Shown here one piece after another: positions 51,124 to 61,734 of a stretch of 64,000 bases of DNA. Each line of letters begins with the position of its first letter. The first letter of the stretch is position 1. The notes beneath the pieces were generated by a model. That model searched no databases. It saw only the letters and a list, made by a program, of their open reading frames with translations, and was not told the origin of the DNA. Origin of the DNA: Burhinus oedicnemus (Eukaryota > Chordata > Aves > Charadriiformes > Burhinidae). The translations under genes and the position numbers were made by a program. The stretch covers positions 2,819,903-2,883,902 of the forward strand of contig VFFE01007257.1 in the NCBI GenBank assembly GCA_008921705.1, written 5' to 3'.

Positions 51124-51138
51124 TTTTTTTTTTTTTTT
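51124..51138. repeat. Poly-T tract (T15)
   Basis: Fifteen T residues directly after the MIR-like fragment. Simple homopolymer. Confidence 0.85.
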
Positions 51139-51287
51139 GAAAATTGGACATAACAGTTCCTTTACTCACAAGAGCAAATATTATATCTTACGCTAATTTT
51201 ATAGTGAACATTTATGGAGTAAAGCAATTTTATTTCCACTGTATGTGGAACTGGGGAGGCAATGATTTTTGAATATTGAGCAATCTT

Positions 51288-51303
51288 AAAAAAAAAAAAA
51301 AAA
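51288..51303. repeat. Poly-A tract (A16)
   Basis: Sixteen A residues followed by TAAAATTTGAAAAG. Overlapping open frames on the minus strand show phenylalanine runs derived from it. Confidence 0.85.
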
Positions 51304-51694
51304 TAAAATTTGAAAAGATGGAATAAAAAAGTGTAAAAGCCCCGCAAACAGTTGAAAGAGAAGCCTGTTCAGAAAACTGATAAAAAAGATCATAGCAGGG
51401 AAGGCAAGAAAAGGCCAAATTGTTTAACTTCTGAAAAAAGGAGGCTTAGCTTTACCTTGTCTTGATGTCCAAGATATTTCTGATTGCTCTTTAATTTGTA
51501 AAAAAAAAGAATAAGCCGATACAGTGAGTGAAAGCCAAAAATGGACCAATTCAGACTGGAAATAAAGGGAACGTTTTTAAAAGGCCAGAAAGGTAATCGT
51601 TACAGACAGATTAGAATTTTTATCAACTGTAATCTTTTAATGAAGGCTAAACAATTTTCTAGAAGATATTTTATAGCTCAGCAGAAGTGACAGA

Positions 51695-51790
51695 CTTGAT
51701 GCAAAAATTATTGGGTTGCATCATGAAGAAGGTCAGTCTAGACTGTCCCAATAGTTCATTCTGGCCTTACGATCCATAAATCTATGAATT
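51695..51790 (+). mobile_element. Old CR1-type 3' end
   Basis: The plus strand reads ATTGGGTTGCATCATGAAGA, AGGTCAGTCTAGACTGTCCC, TTCTGGCCTTACGATCC and finally ATAAATCTATGAATTA. This is the order of the older sauropsid CR1 end (GGAGGTCAGACTAGATGATC, TTCTGGCCTTAAAATCTATGAA). The terminal CTATGAA octamer-type tail and the preceding GGCCTTA give the orientation. Older than the avian copies at 11970 and 57073. Confidence 0.7.
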
Positions 51791-52121
51791 AATGTTTGTG
51801 AGTCATGCTGATGCCATAATGATGGAGGCCATAGAAGCATGTAAGTTATGCTAACTTACTACAGGTCTTGGAAACAAAAAGGAAGAGAGACCGCTTCCAG
51901 AAAGCTATCTATGAACAGATCATTGCAATGTATTTCACAAGTTAATTCTGTGAAGGGCATCTTATGTTCTGTAATGACAAGTTCTTGTGCATGACTGTGA
52001 ATCCATCTGCTTTGTTCTGTGGGTTAGCTGATGAGAGAAAATTGGATTTGTTGGTACGGGGGGTGATGTCTTAGATGAGTGATACAAAAATAGGTCACAA
52101 AGCTGAGAACTAAGCTTGCGC

Positions 52122-52136
52122 TTTTTTTTTTTTTTT
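52122..52136. repeat. Poly-T tract (T15)
   Basis: Fifteen T residues followed by GTCCCCCC. Homopolymer only. Confidence 0.85.
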
Positions 52137-52299
52137 GTCCCCCCAGATTATTTATTTGCAAAGAATGAACTACGTAGGTTGCCTCCTCACAGATTTGGTC
52201 ATATTTACTAAATAATTTCAAAGGCAAGGACAAATTGTTGCCAATGCTAGATGTCCTGGATGGAAATGTGGGAGAATGGCCTCTTTCCTAGTGTCCAGG

Positions 52300-52392
52300 A
52301 GCTCAGCTGTTACAGAATTCACCTGGGATATGGCAAGGCTGAGATCCTCCTGCCTGGAAGGATTTTTGTTCAAGTTTCTAACCTTCAAGGGA
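52300..52392 (+). mobile_element. tRNA-derived SINE-like fossil
   Basis: AGCTGTTACAGAATTCACCTGGGATATGGC-type sequence followed about 30 bases later by TTGTTCAAGTTTCTAACC resembles a tRNA-derived SINE head: a box-A-like stretch 'TTAGAGCACTCACCTGGGAT' and a box-B-like GGTTCAAGTCCC. The order is correct, with an inserted segment between. The unit is flanked by CCTGG/CCAGG-type sequence. The family is not identified, and the match may be fortuitous in part. Confidence 0.4.
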
Positions 52393-52394
52393 AA

Positions 52395-55205
52395 TGACCT
52401 AAACCGCAGGCACCAGGATATTCTGGTAGTGCAGACATGGAATCAGCTCCAGGTGAGCTTTCTGATTACCTGGTACTCACTGTCTTGCTTTTGGTATTAA
52501 TTGATGTTTAGGAAGAAGAACTGAAAGTCTTTTTGTTAGGGTCATTATGAGGTAAGAGATATAAATACCATTTTCTTCTAGCACTAGAGATAGCTATGTA
52601 TTTCCTGTGCTCCTGTGTGCTTTAGCTATGCACCATTATATATAATTGGATAAGTAGCTTCCTGGGAAATACTGTGAATCTTTGCCCTCTTTTTCTTTTT
52701 TTCAAGCTTTTCTTAAGCTAGTACTCCAACACTTTGTTTTAGGAAAAGAATGTAGTATGTAGGGTGAAAATGGTTTGTTGAATTATTTTGCTGTCTCAAT
52801 GAGGAAAAAGCAGATGATTTAAAGTCCATGAGATCCAAAAGAATATGTTGTTTCTTTTTTTCAGGTCAGCAAATGAAGCAAAAAATGAAAATATTTTTAT
52901 AGTTCTGTGGGTTTCCAGGCATGGTGAAGACGGAAATAGTGAAATAGTTGCTGTTAAAATTCAAGAATGTGAATAGTCCTTGTTATCTATACAGACACTG
53001 ACTTACTGAGATTATTTGCATGCGTAAGTATCTCACTGAATCAGAACAGTTGATTTTGGTATTGTATTATGCTGAGATAACCACTGATTTGGGTGAAAAT
53101 AGTGTATCAGTGTAATGAATCATACTCATAATATTTCTAAATCTTTTTTTTTTTTTTTTAAAAAGTCCGTGACAGAATTGGACATTTATTCAGGGAAATG
53201 GTTCTTCATCTTGCCCCTCTGAGAAGCAACAGTTTAACATAAAAAAAGGGGGAAAAAAATCAATGCCTTTTTCTGAGTTTCTCCCTGTTTCAAGCCCTTG
53301 CACAATGAAGGTCACATGCACCTTCATTCATCCCTTATGTGCTGGCATTTTTCAAGGCATACCTTGTGTTCAGTGTTCATGCCTGGAGCATTATATGTCC
53401 TTAGCACATCCTTCAGGACAATATACAACTCTCTTATCTTCCTGGATTCAGAGACATGCACTGCAGCCTGAGAGAAGGCTGAAAGCTCAGTAAAACAAAC
53501 GGTCATATAAGGTCAGATACCTTTTGCATTGGTCATCTTTTCTCTTGACCTGGGCTGCACATTTTCTGTCTTGTTTCCCATCTGTGTGTTACACACTTGG
53601 AATGATTTTAAATCTTACTGTTTCTAGGAGTGAAAAGCACAAAACATAACACAGACATGTAAGCTAGAATGCACTTTTCAAAAAGTTTGGATGACTAATA
53701 TTCATCTGTAGAGTAGTACATGTAACTGACTGTTGTTTGCAGTCTAAAAAGGAAAAAAATTCAGGTCAAACATAATGTTTGCTCCACTCTGAGTACTTAG
53801 TAACATTAACATTAATAATTGAAGTACAGTTTTAAACAAAACCTGCTTTAAAACAAAACATTGACATAAGTAAAATTGTTGAAAATATGTAAAATATTTT
53901 CAGAGAAAGAATATATTTTCTTCAACATATTTCACTAAGTTCAAGAAAAGTTTTAGTTGATTTGAATCTGTATTTGCTTAGGTGGGCTGGCTGTGGTGTG
54001 GGCGGAAGGAAGATTGCATGTATGTGTTGCAGCAGGTCAACAAGAACTGAAGGTGTCAAATAAATTGATACCAACAGTCACTTCAATTCCTTTGAACAAT
54101 GTATCTCAAACTATGGAAATTGGAGACCCTACTGTTTTTAGGAATACATTTTCCCTACAAGTCTTATGTGTTCTTTTATTTGTATTTTCTAACATACCCT
54201 CACTAACATGCACACAGATATTGTTAACGTCCTTCTATTCTTCAGAATACGTTACTTTAAGAAGCCTGTAACAGATGTAAAATCTAGATAAGATACTGCA
54301 TTATTCATTCCAGTCAGTTTGAGTTATTGATTATGGCATTTTGAGGTATTCCTCCACTTGCTTTTTTTTCTTCTCCCTCCTAGACTGATAATCTAGAAAA
54401 TGAAAATGAACAGGGAGAAATAAGTGCATAGTCTTGGTTCCATTTTCATTTCTTTGTTAAATTCAAAAGCACATTAATGAGGCCTTTGTTTTTCTTCATA
54501 GCATCACCATTTCCATATCTTGCACATGGTCATCTCTCAGAGAAGCCTGGCTGCATGCATCATGTCAACCCTTGGCTTGATACAAAAGTGCAGAATTTTC
54601 ATTTATAGAGGCACAGCATTTTTTCTTTTATAAATGCCAAACTGAATGAAAAATACTCCTAAGAGAATTAGAAAATAATGAATGATTGGCATTTGGTGTA
54701 CAATTTCTTATTCTAGTGAGATTTTGGCGTGCCAGTCACTGGGAAATTCAGAGTATTGAATGACATCCACATTTACCAGATGGGCTGTCAAGGCATACAA
54801 TGTGTCAACACCTTTGCAGAATATCACTTGAAGCTTAATTCCTCTTATTTATGGGCATCTGATTTGGTATTTCTGAATAAGGTATTGTAAGCATTTTTTT
54901 CTCACTCTAAAGCTGTTCATGTTACTAAAGCTATGGCTTGATCCCTTCACCCACAGAGGGGGATCTGTGTGTGGGGACAGGGGTTAGGAAAAAGCATGGG
55001 AGCACACATGCACCGGTTAAGTGATAGAGTATGCTTAACTCTATGAAGTTCTCTTGCTCTCTCTCACATGTCGGTACCTCAAAGCAGTATGGATCCTGTG
55101 GCATCCAGTAACTAATAGGAACTGGTTCAAAGTCTAGCTGGTGGCCAGTTAAAAGTTATGTTCCTCTGGAGCTGATGCTAAGAAAGTGCTACTATTGTTT
55201 AAGTA
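52395..55205. other. Unique noncoding DNA with one AT-rich candidate block
   Basis: No gene or clear transposon. A T16 run lies at 53144-53159. Sequence from about 54490 to 54895 is repeat-free and contains TTTATAAATGCC, ATTGGCATTTGG and TTGGCGTGCCAG, the last a short inverted TGGC/GCCA pair. It could be a regulatory element, but evidence is weak. Open frames do not exceed 92 codons. Confidence 0.5.
53144..53159. repeat. Poly-T tract (T16)
   Basis: Sixteen T residues followed by a short A run. Simple homopolymer. Confidence 0.85.
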
Positions 55206-55206
55206 T

Positions 55207-55470
55207 TCAGTAATGACCTGTTTGTTGGGGTGAAATCCTCAGCAAGTTGGTGGATGACACCAAATGGGGTGGAATAGTTGATTGGCTTCATAGCAGAACA
55301 GGGCTGCCACTCAAAAAGATAGGAACAAGATGAAGAAATGGGCTGACAAAAACTTCTGTGGGCTTCAGGGAAAGACAAAACCACCGTTCTGCACTCCTAA
55401 CAACCTTAAGATGTGGTACAGGAGGGGGGTTGCCTAGCTAGAGAACAGCTCTGCATGAATGCTTTGATAA
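55207..55470 (+). mobile_element. Old CR1 ORF2 fragment covering the RT active-site motif
   Basis: One plus-strand frame reads LSKLVDDTKWG at about 55238-55270. This corresponds to the CR1 reverse-transcriptase motif LSKFADDTKLG, with FADD changed to LVDD. The upstream AATGACCTG...GTTGGGGTG and the downstream blocks (CTGCCACTC, AAGATAGGAACAAGATGAAG, GTTCTGCACTCCTAACAACC, GAGAACAGCTCTGCATGAAT) follow the CR1 order towards the 3' end. Frameshifts and stops break the frame, so it is inactive. It is an old, 5'- and 3'-truncated copy. Confidence 0.75.
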
Positions 55471-55876
55471 CATAGTCCCAAGCCTGTGTGACAGAGAGAG
55501 ATGGGTACTGAGTCTCTAGTACTACTTACTTGGTGAATATCAATGGCCACTGAGAGGTGATATAAGTACAGGTTGGTGTTTGAAATACATAAATGGCGAC
55601 GCAGGTTTCATCATAGCAGTAATTTCCAGCACATTGCAATTCTGGAAAGCACCACAAAATCAAGTGCAACTATGTCATTCCAGACACACAGTGTCTTCTG
55701 TGTTCATTACAACAGGATAGATCTCAAATGAACCAGCTTCAACCCTCTACTGTTATGCTTTCTGTAGGCTTTCTTTGCTGTCTAAGCAATACCTTATTTG
55801 TTGTGATGTAATCGCTCTGCTTGTTGCCCTGTTCACCACAGCCTGGAGAGCAGATTGAATTCTCCATTTGATCTGC

Positions 55877-55913
55877 CCTCCCTCTCCCCTCCCACCCCCC
55901 CCTGCTTCTTGTC
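55877..55913. repeat. C/T-rich tract
   Basis: A pyrimidine-only stretch with a C9-type run near its end. It could serve as a polypyrimidine tract, but no AG acceptor followed by a credible exon is present. Confidence 0.8.
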
Positions 55914-55974
55914 AGCTGTGTTTCTCAGTCTCTAATCATTTTTTTTCTCACTTCTAGATTCTCTCAAATTGGTT

Positions 55975-56215
55975 CAAGTCTCTCCAAGTGTGTTGCCCAA
56001 AACTGGACTTAAATTAACTGAGGACTTGTCAGTGCTGAACTGAGCTGAGAGATTTCTTTCTGTATCCTCTAGGTCATATTTTTTGCTTATAATCCCAATA
56101 TGGTGTTTCCCTTTGTGCAACACCTAACTGGTGATTCATGTTCAGCTTGCAATCCACTATAAATTCCAAATCCCTTCATATGAAACTTCTATCCAGCCAC
56201 TTCATTACATGGTGA
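55975..56215 (-). mobile_element. Old CR1 internal/3' fragment, reverse orientation
   Basis: The plus strand reads GTGTTGCCCAAAACTGGACT, ACTGAGGACTTGTCAGTGCT, CATGTTCAGCTTGCAATCCA, CTATAAATTCCAAATCCCTT and ATCCAGCCACTTCATTACAT. This matches in order the remembered reverse complement of an older CR1 ('GCCCAAAACTGGACACA', 'ACTGAGGCCTCACCAGTGC', 'CATTCAATTTGTGATCCAC', 'TATAACCCCCAAATCC', 'TAGCCAGTTATTCCCCAT'). It covers a region 3' of the reverse-transcriptase motif. It lies about 500 bases from the plus-strand CR1 fragment at 55207-55470, in opposite orientation. Confidence 0.75.
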
Positions 56216-56327
56216 TTTATCTAGATTTCTGAATAACAGAGTAGTAGAGTAGTGAACACAGCTGCCTGGAACAGGTTTCATTCTTGGCCACTGACCATCT
56301 AAATAAATATCCTTAGAAGGCTGCACC

Positions 56328-56450
56328 GGCTGCTTGTTAGAGCAAATAGCCAAAAGCCAGGAAAATTCTGAGATCAAATCCTAATTAAACTGCTGACTTG
56401 CTGCATGACCTTGGGTGGCTATACTCTTTCTGTAGCCATGAACCCCAAAT
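56328..56450 (+). mobile_element. MIR/tRNA-SINE-like element
   Basis: GCTTGTTAGAGCAAATAGCC (box-A-like region), then AAGCCAGGAAAATTCTGAGA, TCAAATCC (box-B-like), then GACTTGCTGCATGACCTTGG and a C/T-rich stretch. The last block is the MIR core 'ACTTGCTGTGTGACCTTGGG'. The head-to-core order is intact over about 120 bases. An old copy without a clear tail. Confidence 0.65.
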
Positions 56451-57072
56451 CAAAACCTCTCAGCTGAACTTCTCTCTGAAGATAGATTAAAAAAAATGTA
56501 CAGAACAGAACTTGTATACATCACCGACAGTAACATTGTGTGTGTATTGAACTTCTAACGTGTCACTTAATGCAAAATACATCTGTGCCTTCCTATGTTC
56601 TTCTTGTTCTTATTTGTTTATATGGGTTTTTAGCCGCATTATGATTAACATAGATACATCCGCACAGGATTATCAAAAGCGGGTTTTTATTTTATCATAC
56701 AGAAATGTGGGAAATTTTTTTGTGCAGCTTGTATAAGGTGATACATTTTTGTGAGAAAGTGTATTGGCTATAGTGCTTTGTGTACGAGCTTCAACACAGA
56801 AGTTCACTGCTAGGCACTACACTAATAAACACTAAGTTGTTAACTTAAGTCATGCTGGACTTCAACTGTATGCAGAAGGCTAGTGAGTTCAGGGACAGCA
56901 GGGAAAAAAAATGGGGAGGAATGACCAATGTCCTGCCTGCCTGTGAAACTTGAGCTGGAGTAGAAAAACAAGGGGGAGGATACGCGGTTAAAAATGTGAA
57001 AAATAAAGGCACACATCTTTGCATATAGTTTGCCAGGGACCTTGTCTGGAAAGTGTTTCAAATGCTAACCAT

Positions 57073-57262
57073 TCATAGAATCATAGAGTCAGAATCGTCT
57101 AGGTTGGAAGGGACCTTTAAGATCATCGAGTCCAACCATCAACCTGACACTGCCAAAACCACCACTAAACCATGTCCCTAAGCATGACGTCTACCTGTCT
57201 TTTAAATACCTCCAGGGATGGTGATTCCACCACTTCCCTGGGCAGCCTGTTCCAATGTTTGA
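57073..57262 (-). mobile_element. CR1 LINE, 5'-truncated 3' end, reverse orientation
   Basis: The plus strand starts with the reverse-complement tail TCATAGAATCATAGAGTC, then GGTTGGAAGGGACCTTTAAG, ATCATCGAGTCCAACC and GCCAAAACCACCACTAAACC. It ends at CCTGGGCAGCCTGTTCC near 57254. The minus-strand frame reads [19 protein letters not shown] just 5' of the tail, as in other bird CR1 copies of this subfamily. About 190 bases survive, which is typical 5' truncation. Together with the copy at 11970 it is the strongest evidence that the window is avian. Confidence 0.95.
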
Positions 57263-57264
57263 TA

Positions 57265-59201
57265 AAATTAATGTTTGATTCATCCAAACAAAACTGTAAT
57301 ACGCCAGTTTGCACAAGCACCAATTGATATATTTGGCAGCTGAACAGATAGGAAATCTCTGTGAAATTTGCAGGATTCCTGATCACAAGGGGATACCAAA
57401 TGGAGGCACATCTGCCTTACTGTAACTTCATCCAACTGAAGCCCTGCAGTGGGACCCAGCCAAGGAATGTATCTGGCTTGGTAGCACTGAACTTCCCAAG
57501 CTTGAAGGAGACCTTTGCTATCGTATGGTTGGAGAGCTTACAGAGGTGCCCCAAATGGTAACCAGCCAATGTAGTTTTAAAGGTCAGAGCATTGTCAAGA
57601 GTCAAATCCTCCCATGCTGGCTTCACAGCATTGTTGCGTTAGTGGTACCCTCTCATGGAGTGCAATGCAGATAACTATGGATATAGGTGTGCACCGCTGA
57701 AAGAGCCCAATTTCAGCTTATTGTTTACCACACTAGGGATTAAGAGGTAGATGAATAAATAAGATGTGCCATTTTAACAGGATTTCTCAAATGATATAGA
57801 AACAGAGAAGGGAAACGAGAAGAACAGAGGGTGAGCCAGAGGAGGAAGACAAGCGGGAAGGCCTGCACTGTTCTTTTCTTAGGTTTGCACTTGCCTGAGG
57901 TGATTGGTTGGCTGGTTAGTTTTTGGCAGGGGGAGCCTTTTTGTTTTCATGTGTTGAATGGTACCTAGTGGTTATTGTCATGATGCTGATAAAAGCTGTG
58001 GGGAATTCAAGTAATGCTTGGTATATCTTTACTGCATACTGGGAGGAAGACTGGAAATACTCAAGGTAGCTGTAAACAATGTGGTTTTTTAGTGATGACC
58101 AAGGGTCCACTGGGCTAATTTATTCTCCAACTTCAATATATTTAGAGCTTCTTGAGGAGATCTGTATACTGGGAAATTCTGTGCTATATAGATATTTCCC
58201 AGACTAGGTGGTTCAACAGCAGAGTCATACAGGGGTTTTTTGAGTGTTAAATACAGAAGGGAATCTCTGCTGATCTTCTTGGTAATTCTGCCATGGATAA
58301 AATGCTGTACAAGTTTTTACTTTAAGGTAGAAAGGAAGAATTGAGTTATGAACTACACCTGCATATCCTGCTGATCACGAGTTAGGAAGGCATAAGCAAA
58401 GTCTGTGCAAGAGCCAGGCTTCTCCTCAGGTGCTGGGAGGAACACTGTTATTCTGGAACTTCACAATTAAAATACAGTTCAGCTACAAACATGAACACAA
58501 GTTGCATACTATCTAGAGTGTTGCATATGAGAGTTAAGTATTTGGAGCTGAGGTTTTCAAAAATAGAAGAAATTAAAAATACAAGTGCTTATATTATTTA
58601 GTATTAGGCATGGCAGCATTTGATCTGATTTCTCAGGTTGTGGATCCTTAGTAACTGCAGATGAGTTTCTCATCACCTCTACAGGACATTGACTATCTCT
58701 TTTGTCCTCTGATACCTGAAACTCTGCTACTTCCATCATTCATGATCATGATCTAATCATTATCTCTCTTCCTATTTCCCTACTGTTGTAAGAAGTTCTC
58801 TTGTGTGCTGGAGAAAGGTGCCCTGGTCTGAGGATGCTCAGCCGATCTTCTGTACAGGAGGTACTACTGAGAGGTGGAAGTGGCTCTTTGAACAGCAAGG
58901 TTTGTGTAATGCTAAGTGTTGCTTTGTACACTGGTTGTATAACATAGTTCATCAATAGAAGATTATTAATTGCCCCTTATTCAAACAGCAGGTGCTTTTG
59001 CTAGTGTTTCTGTGATTGTTCTCTAAAGTGATAGCTCCTAAGGTGTGGGTTAAAGAGAGCAGGTTCATACCTGATTTGCTGATCAACTCAGACATGTGGC
59101 ATATACCTTAGCTTGAGTGTGGAAAACTAGCTCTTGCTCTTGCTTATTTTTTTACTTGCACTTACTCTCTCTTTCAACATTATATCTCTCTCTTCCAACA
59201 T

Positions 59202-59235
<34 letters not shown>

Positions 59236-61665
59236 TACCTCGATGTGTGTGTGGAGGTGCTGGGGAGGGGTTATGTATCTGTATCTCCAAGTATAGACAT
59301 TCTTGGATTTGAACAAAATCTTTCTTTGATTCAGTGACCATTTTCATTAGCAAGGAAAAGTTACAGTGACCCTAGCTACTTTAGGACAAATTTACAACAA
59401 GCAAAAAATAACTGAGCACAAGGACCTAACAAAGGAGTTACTGAATGGGGAAAGGTCAGTAAACAGTTTGCTAAGCTGACTAATTCCAAAATAATCTAAT
59501 TTAACCATTGAGTAAGGAGGCCTTACAGAAGTCTACAGAAACATGTGCTATAGCTGATTTCAGCATAATTTTTATGACAGCAGTTAAAGCTTGAAGTTAA
59601 AACATATTTTTAATGCTTATAACACAAACTTGTACAACTGTGCTAATGAAAAGTGATGTTTTTCCTTTGTATTGTATGAAATTTGTGAAAAATGAAAATT
59701 TCCCCTGAAAACCTTTTTCACCGTCTCACAGTGCTGATACTGTAGTAGTAACTGTGTTTCTCATCTAGTTCAAGAATCTAATGCTGGATTTTCCATGCTA
59801 TTAAGCTGAAAACACGTATTTAACAAAATGTGACTGTCATTGAATTTAATACTCAACTTATGGCCATAAAACCTGAGACAGTTGCTAACACTTCTACGAT
59901 TCTTGGAGAATATTATCCTATGTCTTAAAAAAACTACAGCAAATCTCACAAATAGCTGGTGGCATTATTTATAACTATCATTCTTTTCAGTATGCACCAT
60001 TGTACAGTCTTCACTAACAGAGTCAGTTCCTTCACTAAGGCAGGATTAAGGCCTCGGGAAGCCTTTTGGCAAAACCACAGCTTCTAAGGATAAATATAAT
60101 ATGGATCAAGATAAGAACATGCGATAATATACCTCTAAGAGCAGGTATCATGCAAAATACTTTAATGAGAGCTGAAGAGTATAGAGATACCATGCAAATA
60201 ATGCTGAGATTCTAGATGGGTAACAGCTAGGCATGCATGGGTATGAAATTATCCATGCTAAACCCTCAAAGACAGCTTATGTGCAAATAAGAGAGAATTT
60301 CTGGGAAAAATATGAACAAGACAGAATGTTCTCCCTCAGTACTTCACACAGTATAAATAAGAATGGAAAAATACTGAGGAATAAGCCCGTTTCATCAGAA
60401 AAGCTGACTCTCCAAAAAAAGTTGCTAATGCACACCCTTGTGGAGTCCACTCTTTTAACTTAGTTTGCTCGCTGCTCTGTCCAACTATTTACATCACTAG
60501 TTACATCAAATCAATCAGAATAAAAGCATAGAGTGCAGAGTCAGCTTACATGGATTCAAACTCCTAAACTGATTGAAGGATAAGGAAATGTCAAGGAAGT
60601 TGGAGTTTAGCATTTTATGCTTTCTGAATCCTAAGTTTCGTGAATACCTTACAGGCAATTGTAGAATCTCATAGTTACTCCAAACCCAGGAGTAACTGTG
60701 GGTCCTGGCTTTTGGCTCTGTCTTCTATTTCACGTAGTAATTTTTTAGAAAAACATGTCCTAGGTTTTCATCCCTGTCTGAAAAGAGAACCAACCTCCTC
60801 GAGTCTGTGTTCTGTGCTAGATGTACAAGACTTAGTAGGTAAAAGTATATTAACTGACTGTAGACAAATTCTTTTGCAGTATAAAGGAAGCAGAACACTT
60901 TTCAACTTATGTACGCAGTAGGAAATAATATGTTATTCAAGGCAATTGCTTTCCCCTTGTTTCAAAAAACCGGCAGTGCGGTTGATGTAAACAATATGTA
61001 AAGGCAACTGAATCTTAAATGGAGGCAGGTTTTCTGGAACACGTATTTAAGCCAGTATGCATAGCAATCACTCATCATCTCTCTGGATTTGACCCTTTAT
61101 GTGAACTGTAAAACTATAAAATGCACAGTACATACACACAATAGAGAAAACAGCAGGCCTCATACAATGTGAAAAAAGAACTGCACTTTTCTAATAGGGA
61201 TGAAAGGAAGAATGTGCTTTCACTCCAGCTTATCTGTCTGAAATAGCACTACACCCAGTGTTTTCACTGATTCATCTGAATAATATTAAATTCTGAACTC
61301 CAGTGAATGCTCGTTGCTCATTGTTTTCCCAGATAGCCACATATCGTTCTGTTTCATCCAGCCCAAATGATCACAGATGTATTTTAGTTGAGATTTTCAA
61401 AACTGTTTATGTTAGCAGAAGCTGATAACTCTGAATAAAATATGTCAAATTGCTTTCAGGACCAACCACTTCGCTCAAACACAAAGGCAAACATTTGAGC
61501 CTATTTACAGCTTGAAAATTTCCCCATAGAGCACAGCTGTCTTAAGTGCAATTATCTATATGTAGATTTAATGGCACTGAGGAGTACCCGTCTTTCCCTA
61601 CCCTCAAAAGGCTTGAAAGCTGATGACCTAATTTTCTCGTCTTTACCCAGGTATTTTATGTGCAT
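57265..61665. other. Unique noncoding DNA
   Basis: No gene or clear transposon other than the microsatellite block at 59165-59253. Open frames stay below 95 codons and show no domains. Confidence 0.55.
59165..59253. repeat. Tandem duplication, (TA)n-(CA)n microsatellite and CA/TG hairpin
   Basis: CTCTCTTTCAACATTATAT is followed by CTCTCTTCCAACATTATAT, a nearly exact duplication of about 21 bases. The second copy runs into about ten TA units and then about seven CA units. CACACACACAT at 59226-59236 is the perfect reverse complement of ATGTGTGTGTG at 59243-59253, giving an 11-bp stem with a 6-base loop. Length is probably polymorphic. Confidence 0.9.
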
Positions 61666-61669
61666 CTGA

Positions 61670-61732
61670 CCAAAGTCTGGCCCATTAAAGTAAACAGGGC
61701 ATTGCCCTTTAATAGAATCAAGATTACTTGAA
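61670..61732. mobile_element. Possible palindromic ancient repeat
   Basis: AAAGTCTGGCCCATTAAAGT ... AGGGCATTGCCCTTTAATAG forms an imperfect inverted repeat, with CCATTAAAG against CTTTAATAG. It resembles the 'TCTGGCCCATTGAAGTCAATGG' type palindromic repeats common in turtle and crocodilian genomes. The match is short and based on memory. Confidence 0.4.
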
Positions 61733-61734
61733 AA

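Noticed and set aside
57165..57386. Open frame containing [14 protein letters not shown] sequence, often annotated as a protein in bird gene sets
   Set aside because: This reading is part of the CR1 LINE 3' region, not a host gene.
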